From: Bacilli bacterium
Lineage (GTDB): Bacteria > Bacillota_I > Bacilli_A > RFN20 > CAG-826
Assembly: GCA_024693415.1 (NCBI GenBank)
Contig: JAILKX010000199.1
Coordinates: 1-5,002, forward strand
DNA length: 5,002 nt
Reading direction: 5' to 3'
Shown here in pieces: positions 1 to 5,002 of the stretch (position 1 is the stretch's first letter; every line of letters begins with the position of its first letter). The notes under the pieces are model-generated. The model was not told the origin of the DNA. It was given only the letters and a program-made list of their open reading frames with translations, and did not search any database. Both the position numbers and the translations under genes were made by a program.

Positions 1-75
1 AATTCGCGCGCGAAAAGGGCTACCAAAATTTACTACTATGTAGTAAACTATTTCAGAGGCGAAAAGCACTTTTTT
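1..75. other. Short non-coding leader upstream of the yaaA-like gene
   Basis: No convincing coding sequence is visible in these 75 bases. One forward frame closes at the TAG at 41-43, but its residues do not resemble the end of DnaN. From about base 20 the stretch is clearly richer in A/T than the genes that follow, as expected for a promoter or leader. It holds the dyad at 29-47 and a T6 run at 70-75 directly before the start codon. I could not assign a convincing -35/-10 pair, so a promoter here is inferred from position only. By gene order this is probably the dnaN-yaaA intergenic region. Confidence 0.5.
29..47. repeat. Perfect 8-bp inverted repeat with 3-bp spacer
   Basis: TTTACTAC (29-36), spacer TAT (37-39), GTAGTAAA (40-47): the arms are exact reverse complements, and the centre lies 38 bp before the yaaA-like start codon. 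The arms are A/T-rich and no T-run follows directly, so this looks more like a protein-binding dyad than an intrinsic terminator. The TACTAC/GTAGTA half-sites resemble, from memory, operators of BlaI/MecI-type repressors, but those have a slightly longer centre. No such regulator is in the window. The repeat is certain; its function is not known. Confidence 0.6.
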
Positions 76-294
76 ATGAACGGCTCAAAGACAATCAAAA
101 TCACCGGTGAGTACATCACCCTAGGGCAATTCCTTAAGTTCGCGCGGATCATCGATCAGGGCGGCGAGGCAAAGTATTACCTCGCGACCCGGAAGGTCCT
201 CGTGAACGGGGAAGATGAAAACCGCAGGGGGCGCAAGCTCCGCGCGGGGGACGTCATCGCCCTGGATGAGGGCACCTTCGAGATCGCCCAATGA
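76..294 (+). CDS. yaaA: S4-domain RNA-binding protein, YaaA type
   Basis: A 72-residue protein that is almost entirely one S4 RNA-binding fold. The family core is clear: ITLGQFLKFA (about residues 14-23), then GGEAKYYL, then VLVNGEDENRRGRKL with the basic stretch around residues 50-54, and a closing GDVI segment. B. subtilis YaaA, a protein of about the same length at the same locus, has the same blocks (ITLGQFLK, GGMAK, VLVN, NRRGRKL, GDV). The family is cytoplasmic and has been linked to 50S ribosomal subunit assembly; that role is taken from the family, not shown here. The ATG at 76 is the first in frame and gives the usual family length. The only ribosome-site-like motif, AGAGG at 55-59, sits 16 bases upstream, which is rather far, so initiation may be weak. 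Its TGA overlaps the recF start codon (ATGA, 291-294), indicating translational coupling. Confidence 0.92.
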   Translation: MNGSKTIKITGEYITLGQFLKFARIIDQGGEAKYYLATRKVLVNGEDENRRGRKLRAGDVIALDEGTFEIAQ

Positions 295-1361
295 TCCTGA
301 CCCACCTGCGATTGAAGGATTTCCGAAGTTACGGGAGCCTCGAGATCGACTTCGACGGCGGACTCAACCTGATCCTCGGCGACAACGCCGCGGGGAAGAC
401 GAATCTCGCCGAAGCGATCCACTACATCTCCTTGGCGCGCTCCTGGCGCTCCAAAGACGATGGGCTGCTCCTCAAGGACGGAACCCCGAACGCCTTCATA
501 GAGGCTGACGTCAAAGAGGGAAGGCTCAGCCGCCGAATCGGAATCGAGATCGGACGGCAGAGCAAGAAGATCACGCTCAACGGAAAACCCGTGAGGAGGC
601 TCAGCGAGCTCTCAAGGGTGACCAACGTCATCTCCTTCTCCCCTAGCGACGTTCCCCTCTTTGTCGGTAGCCCCGGCGAAAGGAGGACGTTCCTCGACGT
701 CTCGCTGTCCAAGAAATCAAGCGACTACTTCTCCTTGATCTCGAGGTACAACAGGCTGCTCAAGGAACGCAACGCCGCCCTCAAAGCCTATTCGCCCGAC
801 CGGAACGTCATCGATGCCCTGACGTCCCAGATGGTCGCCACATCGGAGCCGCTCGTGCGGTATCGGATGATGTATGTGGCATCGCTGAATTCCGTCCTCC
901 CCGACCTCCTCTCCAAACTGAGGGGCGAGAAAACGTCCTGCGAGCTCATTTACAGGCCGTTCGCCAAAGGGGACGAGGAGTTCAAGGGGCGGGCCGAGAA
1001 AGCCTTCCTAGACGCCTTGGAGAGCGATTTATACCACAAATCGACCTCCGTCGGACCTCACCGCGAGGACTTCTCGCTCAAAATGAACGGGAAGGACATC
1101 GCGACCAGGGGGAGCCAAGGCGAGAACCGCATGGCGGTCCTAGCGCTTAAATTAGCGCCCTGCCTGCTCGTCGAAGAAGAGGACAAGATGCCGATCTGCG
1201 TCCTCGACGACGTGACGAGCGAACTTGACCCATCGAGGGTCGAAAGCCTCATCGGACTATTGAGGGGGCTCGGTCAGGTCTTCGTGACCGCGACCAAACT
1301 AGAAATCGAGGGCGCGTCGATCATCGACGTCGCCGAGAATAATGCCATCAGGAGGAAATGA
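291..1361 (+). CDS. recF: DNA replication and repair protein RecF
   Basis: A 356-residue SMC/Rad50-like ATPase close to the E. coli (357) and B. subtilis (370) lengths. RecF binds at gapped DNA and, with RecO and RecR, promotes RecA loading. The N-terminus (LTHLRLKDFRSY) is typical. Walker A is GDNAAGKT at residues 30-37. A long middle region forms the lobe II/helical part. GPHRED precedes the ABC signature GSQGENR at 274-280. Walker B is ICVLDD at 302-307, followed by the D-loop TSELD and a final VFVTAT strand. All ATPase motifs are intact, so the gene should be functional. The signature reads SQGENRM where many homologues have SQGQQRT. The ATG overlaps the upstream TGA by four bases and has no good ribosome site at normal spacing (GAGGG at 268-272 is too far), so it is probably translated by coupling. 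Codon use is less biased than in gyrB/gyrA, with frequent AGG Arg codons, suggesting lower expression. Confidence 0.97.
   Translation: MILTHLRLKDFRSYGSLEIDFDGGLNLILGDNAAGKTNLAEAIHYISLARSWRSKDDGLLLKDGTPNAFIEADVKEGRLSRRIGIEIGRQSKKITLNGKPVRRLSELSRVTNVISFSPSDVPLFVGSPGERRTFLDVSLSKKSSDYFSLISRYNRLLKERNAALKAYSPDRNVIDALTSQMVATSEPLVRYRMMYVASLNSVLPDLLSKLRGEKTSCELIYRPFAKGDEEFKGRAEKAFLDALESDLYHKSTSVGPHREDFSLKMNGKDIATRGSQGENRMAVLALKLAPCLLVEEEDKMPICVLDDVTSELDPSRVESLIGLLRGLGQVFVTATKLEIEGASIIDVAENNAIRRK
1350..1355 (+). promoter_or_regulatory. gyrB: Ribosome binding site that fixes the gyrB start
   Basis: AGGAGG lies in the last codons of recF, seven bases before the ATG at 1363. An earlier in-frame ATG at 1342 has no ribosome-site motif upstream and would place AGGAGG inside the coding sequence, so 1363 is the better start. 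The out-of-frame ATG at 1358 overlaps the recF stop but does not read gyrB. Confidence 0.88.
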
Positions 1362-1362
1362 T

Positions 1363-3405
1363 ATGGTTGATGACACCAACGAAACGGTTAACCAGATTCG
1401 CGAGGAAGACCGTTTTACCTACGTCAAAGAAGACGTAACCGATGAAAAGGCCATGGAGAAGGCCAAAGAGGATTACAGCGGAAGCGACATCCAGGTTCTC
1501 GAAGGACTCGAGGCCGTCAGGAAGCGCCCCGGCATGTATATCGCGACCACCGCGGCCGCGGGTTTGCACCACCTCGTGTGGGAAATCGTCGACAACTCGA
1601 TCGACGAGGCGCTCGCCGGCTACTGCAAGCACATCGAAGTCATAATCGATAAGGGCGACATCATCACCGTCAAGGATGACGGCCGTGGCGTCCCGGTCGA
1701 TACCGTCGCGAAATCCGGGCTCTCCGGCGTTGAGACCGTCTACACGATCCTCCATGCCGGCGGAAAATTCGGCGGCGACGGCGGATATAAGGTATCCGGC
1801 GGTCTGCACGGCGTCGGCGCTTCGGTCGTCAACGCGCTTTCCGAATGGATGGAAGTCACCGTCTGCCGCGATGGCGGGAAGTTCTTCCTCCGCTTCGAAA
1901 ACGGCGGACACCCGGTAGGCCACCTGCAGAGGATCGGCGATTCCGATGAGCGCGGAACCACCGTCACCTTCAAACCGGACCCGACCATCTTCACCGAGAC
2001 CACCGTCTATAACTACGACACCATCAAGAGCCACCTCCGCCAGATGGCCTTCCTCAATGGCGGCATCCGCGTCACCTTGACCGACCTCCGCGGCGAGGCG
2101 CCCGTTTCCGATTCCTTTGAGTACGACGGCGGCATCCGCGAGTACGTCACCTACATCGACTCCAACAAAGTCCCGGTCAACCATGACCCGGTCTATTGCC
2201 AAGGCGCCGAAGAGGTCACCCTCGCCGACGGCGAAACCAAAGAGAGGATCTATGCCGAAGTCGCGCTCCAGTGGACCGACTCCTATGACTCCAACGGCAT
2301 CTACTCCTTCTGCAACAACATCTCCACCCGCGAGGGCGGCACCCACGTCGAGGGTTTGAACCTCGCGCTCAACCGCATCCTCAACGACTACGCCAGGAAG
2401 TTCAAGCTCCTCAAGGAAGACGAGAAGAACTTCTCCTCCGAAGACTGCCGCGAAGGCTTGACCTGCGTCATTTCCGTCAAGCACCCGAACCCGCAGTACG
2501 AAGGCCAGACCAAGACCAAGCTCGGAAATTCCGAGGTCCGCAAGATCGTCTCGACCGTCGTCGGCGATGGCTTAAGCCAGTGGCTCCTTGAGAACCCGGC
2601 GGCCGCCAGGGGCATCATCGAGAAGATCCAGCTCGCCTCCAAAGCGCGTGACGCCGCCCGCGTCGCCCGCGAAAAAATCCGCAAATCCGCGCTGGAAATC
2701 ACCACTTTGCCCGGCAAGCTTGCCGATTGCTCCTCCAAGGATCCCGAGATCTGCGAGCTCTACATCGTCGAGGGTAACTCCGCCGGCGGCTCCGCCAAAA
2801 ACGGTCGCGACAGGAAGACCCAGGCGATCCTCCCGCTCCGCGGCAAAATCCTGAACGTCGAGAAAGCCCGCGAAGACAGGATCTGGGCCAACGCCGAAAT
2901 CGGCAACATGATCACCGCGATCGGCGCCGGCATCCGCGACAACTTCGACGTGAGCAAGATCCGCTACAACAAGATCGTCATCATGACCGATGCTGACGTC
3001 GACGGCGACCACATCCGCATCCTGCTCCTCACCTTCTTCTACCGCTTCATGCGCCCGCTGCTCGACGAAGGCCACGTCTTCATCGCCCAGCCGCCGCTAT
3101 ACAAGATCGATTACAAAGGCAGCGCCTACTACGCCTATAACGACGCGCAGCTCGAAGTGCTCAAGAAGCAGCTCGGCCTCAAGGCTGGCTACCCCTTCCA
3201 GCGTTACAAAGGTCTAGGCGAAATGGACGCCCAGCAGCTTTGGGAAACCACCATGGATCCCGCGGCCCGCAAGATGATCCGCATCACCGTCGACGATGCC
3301 GCCGAAGCCGAAAAGGCCTTCGCCGACCTCATGGGCGATGAGGTTGCCCCGCGCCGCGAGTACATCGTCCAGAACGCGAAGTTCGTCAAGAACCTCGACA
3401 TCTAA
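1363..3405 (+). CDS. gyrB: DNA gyrase subunit B
   Basis: A complete 680-residue ATPase subunit of DNA gyrase, which with GyrA introduces negative supercoils. Domains in order: GHKL ATPase from about residue 43, with catalytic Glu74 and Asn78 (E. coli E42, N46), DDGRG at 105-109, HAGGKF at 131-136 and [14 protein letters not shown] from 145; transducer domain with QTK at 382-384 (Lys384 equals E. coli K337); Toprim domain with metal ligands Glu470 and D543/D545/D547 (DADVDG); and the C-terminal RYKGLGEMD block at 614-622, ending in NLDI. The large gammaproteobacterial insertion is absent, as in B. subtilis (638 residues). The extra length comes from about 30 charged residues at the N-terminus and about 10 in the transducer near 282-295. 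The near-universal EGDSAGG reads EGNSAGG (Asn472), the equivalent of quinolone-resistance change D426N. The CRDGGK segment retains the Arg corresponding to coumarin determinant R136. The start at 1363 is chosen by the AGGAGG at 1350. It begins one base after the recF stop. Confidence 0.98.
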   Translation: MVDDTNETVNQIREEDRFTYVKEDVTDEKAMEKAKEDYSGSDIQVLEGLEAVRKRPGMYIATTAAAGLHHLVWEIVDNSIDEALAGYCKHIEVIIDKGDIITVKDDGRGVPVDTVAKSGLSGVETVYTILHAGGKFGGDGGYKVSGGLHGVGASVVNALSEWMEVTVCRDGGKFFLRFENGGHPVGHLQRIGDSDERGTTVTFKPDPTIFTETTVYNYDTIKSHLRQMAFLNGGIRVTLTDLRGEAPVSDSFEYDGGIREYVTYIDSNKVPVNHDPVYCQGAEEVTLADGETKERIYAEVALQWTDSYDSNGIYSFCNNISTREGGTHVEGLNLALNRILNDYARKFKLLKEDEKNFSSEDCREGLTCVISVKHPNPQYEGQTKTKLGNSEVRKIVSTVVGDGLSQWLLENPAAARGIIEKIQLASKARDAARVAREKIRKSALEITTLPGKLADCSSKDPEICELYIVEGNSAGGSAKNGRDRKTQAILPLRGKILNVEKAREDRIWANAEIGNMITAIGAGIRDNFDVSKIRYNKIVIMTDADVDGDHIRILLLTFFYRFMRPLLDEGHVFIAQPPLYKIDYKGSAYYAYNDAQLEVLKKQLGLKAGYPFQRYKGLGEMDAQQLWETTMDPAARKMIRITVDDAAEAEKAFADLMGDEVAPRREYIVQNAKFVKNLDI

Positions 3406-3407
3406 TT

Positions 3408-3414
3408 AAGGAGG
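3408..3414 (+). promoter_or_regulatory. gyrA: Strong ribosome binding site for gyrA
   Basis: AAGGAGG lies in the 19-base gap between the gyrB stop and the gyrA ATG at 3425, with ten bases of spacing. It supports the long form of GyrA: the later in-frame ATGs at 3521 and 3554 have no comparable motif upstream. The gap has no room for a promoter or terminator, so gyrB and gyrA are probably on one mRNA. Confidence 0.88.
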
Positions 3415-3424
3415 ACTCTACATT

Positions 3425-5002
3425 ATGGATAACGACGAAAAGAAAATCCCCGAAGGCCAAGAGCCTGAGGTCGAAAACGAAGAACCCGAAGAAGAATCCT
3501 CCGGTTCCGCCCCCATCAAGATGTCCCGCGAGGGCGCGCAATCCGACGAAGCGATGTTTGGCCATGAGGCTGCCGTCTCCGGCATCATCCCCGGCCTAAT
3601 CGACCGCGACGTCGCCTCCGAAGTCAAGACGGCGTTCCTCGACTATTCGATGTCCGTCATCGTCTCGCGCGCCATCCCCGACGTCCGCGATGGCTTCAAA
3701 CCCGTTCAGCGCCGCATCATCTTCGGCATGAACGAATCCGGCATGCAGCCGAACAAACCCTATAAGAAATGCGCCCGCATCGTCGGCGACGTCATGGGTA
3801 AATACCACCCCCACGGCGACGCCGCGCTTTATGGAACCCTGGTCCGTTTGGCCCAGCCGTTCTCCCTCCGTTACCCCCTCGTCGACGGCCATGGCAACTT
3901 CGGTGACATCGACGGCGACGAAGCCGCCGCTATGCGTTACACCGAGGCGAGAATGAATAAGCTCTCGCTCGAATTGGTCCGCGACATCAACTGCAACACC
4001 GTCGATTTCGTCGCGAACTACGACGGCACCGAGGTCGAGCCTGAGGTTTTGCCTTGCCGCTTCCCGAACCTTCTCGTGAACGGCTCTCAGGGCATCGCGG
4101 TCGGCATGGCCACCAACATGGCCCCGCACAACATGCGCGAAGCGATCGACGCGGTCATCGCCGTCGCCCGCAACCCTGAGCTCACCCCGCTCGAGATCAT
4201 GCAGAACTATCTGCCCGGCCCGGACTTCCCCTCCGGCGGCACCATTTTGGGCCGCAAGGGCATCCTCGATGCCTATGAGACCGGCACCGGCACCATCACC
4301 ATCCGCTCGAAATACCACGTCGAGGAGATGGATAACGGCAAGTCGAGCCTCGTTGTCACCGAGATCCCCTATCAGGTGAATAAGGCCGCGATGATCGCCA
4401 ATATCGCCCAATTGGTCCGCGACAAAGTCATCGACGGCATCACCGACGTCCGCGACGAATCCAACAAAGAGGGCATCCGCATCGTCATCGAGGTCCGCAG
4501 GGACTGCATCCCCGAGGTCGTCGCGAACAACCTCCTGAAGCACACCGCCCTCCAGACCAACTTCGGCATCATCAACCTCTGCCTTGAGGATGGCGCCCCG
4601 AAGATCCTCTCGATCGACGCGCTCCTCCGCGACTACATCGAATTCCAGATCCGCGTCTTGACCCGCAGGACCGAGTTCCTGCTCAAGCGCGACACCGACC
4701 GCCTCCACATCGTCGACGGCTTGATCCTTGCCCACGATAACATCGATGAGGTCATCCACATCATCCGCGATTCCAAAGACGATGCCGAGTCCTCCGCCCG
4801 CCTGTTCGAAAGGTTTGGCCTCAGCCAGCCCCAGTGCGACGCGATCCTTTCCATGACCCTCCGCCGCTTGCAGGGCATGGAGCAGGACAAGCTCCTCGCC
4901 GAGAAAGCGACCCTCGAGGCCAACATCGCCGAGTACAACCGCTTGCTCTCCTCCCGCGACAACATCGTCGAGCTCATGGTCGAGGAAATCAGCGCCGTCA
5001 AA
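3425..5002 (+). CDS. gyrA: DNA gyrase subunit A, N-terminal part (cut by the window edge)
   Basis: An open frame of 526 codons with no stop before the edge. It covers the breakage-reunion part of GyrA; the C-terminal DNA-wrapping beta-pinwheel and its GyrA box lie outside, so they cannot be judged. Visible landmarks: LDYSMSVIVSRAIPDVRDG from residue 72, KPVQRR at 92-97, the winged-helix segment GKYHPHGD at 125-132, catalytic Arg171-Tyr172 in AAAMRYTEAR, the DNA-intercalating Ile224 in GSQGIAVG, the gyrase-type EIPYQVNKA, and the start of the C-gate coiled coil near the end. Numbering runs exactly 50 ahead of E. coli through this core, because of a 50-residue N-terminal extension with 12 acidic residues in its first 32. 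Ala133 and Gly137 replace the Ser83 and Asp87 quinolone-determining positions. Gln95 replaces the usual His45, a residue more typical of ParC. EIPYQVNKA and the gyrB neighbour make GyrA far more likely than ParC. Codons are strongly C-ending, with almost all Ile as ATC, suggesting good expression. Confidence 0.97.
   Translation, partial: MDNDEKKIPEGQEPEVENEEPEEESSGSAPIKMSREGAQSDEAMFGHEAAVSGIIPGLIDRDVASEVKTAFLDYSMSVIVSRAIPDVRDGFKPVQRRIIFGMNESGMQPNKPYKKCARIVGDVMGKYHPHGDAALYGTLVRLAQPFSLRYPLVDGHGNFGDIDGDEAAAMRYTEARMNKLSLELVRDINCNTVDFVANYDGTEVEPEVLPCRFPNLLVNGSQGIAVGMATNMAPHNMREAIDAVIAVARNPELTPLEIMQNYLPGPDFPSGGTILGRKGILDAYETGTGTITIRSKYHVEEMDNGKSSLVVTEIPYQVNKAAMIANIAQLVRDKVIDGITDVRDESNKEGIRIVIEVRRDCIPEVVANNLLKHTALQTNFGIINLCLEDGAPKILSIDALLRDYIEFQIRVLTRRTEFLLKRDTDRLHIVDGLILAHDNIDEVIHIIRDSKDDAESSARLFERFGLSQPQCDAILSMTLRRLQGMEQDKLLAEKATLEANIAEYNRLLSSRDNIVELMVEEISAVK

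Noticed and set aside
1..43. Tail of dnaN in the frame ending at TAG 41-43
   Set aside because: The few residues read do not match the usual DnaN C-terminus, and the tract turns A/T-rich before the stop.
62..75. AAAAGCACTTTTTT as an intrinsic terminator
   Set aside because: The stem is only A-T pairs plus one closing pair with a two-base loop, far too weak, and it abuts the start codon.
1028..1037. TTATACCACA in recF as a DnaA box
   Set aside because: Three mismatches to TTATNCACA when aligned without a gap, single copy, inside a gene; no cluster to suggest an origin.
1342..1362. Earlier in-frame ATG for gyrB at 1342
   Set aside because: No ribosome site upstream, it would overlap recF by 20 bases, and the AGGAGG at 1350 is ideally placed for 1363.
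1348..2484. Long open frame (378 codons) on the minus strand opposite gyrB
   Set aside because: Same cause: mirror reading of C-ending gyrB codons gives Asp/Val/Ala/Gly-rich sequence with no family likeness, fully overlapping a certain gene.
2572..3075. Minus-strand frame of 167 codons opposite the Toprim part of gyrB
   Set aside because: Compositional shadow with the same Asp/Val/Ala/Gly bias; no motif.
3596..4759. Long open frame (387 codons) on the minus strand opposite gyrA
   Set aside because: The product is an Asp/Val/Ala-rich string, as expected when GAC, GTC and other C-ending codons of gyrA are read backwards. It has no domain and no plausible start context.
3425..5002. ParC of topoisomerase IV instead of GyrA
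   Set aside because: EIPYQVNKA, PNLLVNG and GIAVGMATN are gyrase-type, and the gene directly follows a full gyrB in the standard locus order.

Overview
This is a compact housekeeping block, all on the + strand: an S4-domain protein (yaaA type), recF, gyrB and the first 526 codons of gyrA, which runs off the right edge. The order yaaA-recF-gyrB-gyrA is the classical arrangement just downstream of dnaA-dnaN near the replication origin in Bacillota and relatives. The window probably begins just after dnaN, although no recognisable dnaN coding sequence is visible. The proteins resemble Bacillus-type homologues: GyrB lacks the large C-terminal insertion of gammaproteobacteria, and a YaaA-type S4 protein precedes recF. 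Base composition is nevertheless GC-rich with strongly C-ending codons. TGA is used as a stop by yaaA and recF, and Trp is TGG, so this is not the Mycoplasma code. I infer an uncultured or little-studied GC-rich member of the Bacillota, possibly Bacilli or Erysipelotrichia-like. That lineage guess is low confidence.

Layout: bases 1-75 are a short non-coding leader carrying a 19-bp dyad. The yaaA-like gene spans 76-294 and overlaps recF (291-1361) by four bases (ATGA). The gyrB start at 1363 lies one base past the recF stop, with its ribosome site inside recF. A 19-bp gap with a strong ribosome site separates gyrB (to 3405) from gyrA (3425 to the edge). The spacing implies one transcript with coupled translation. 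YaaA-type S4 proteins are linked to ribosome large-subunit assembly, RecF helps load RecA at gaps, and GyrB/GyrA form DNA gyrase.

No new gene system is present. The point most worth attention lies inside gyrase. Three positions known from E. coli to determine quinolone response carry non-standard residues together: GyrA Ala at the Ser83 position, GyrA Gly at the Asp87 position, and GyrB Asn at the Asp426 position (EGNSAGG instead of EGDSAGG). This predicts intrinsic reduced quinolone susceptibility. Both gyrase subunits also carry charged N-terminal extensions absent from the E. coli and B. subtilis proteins.
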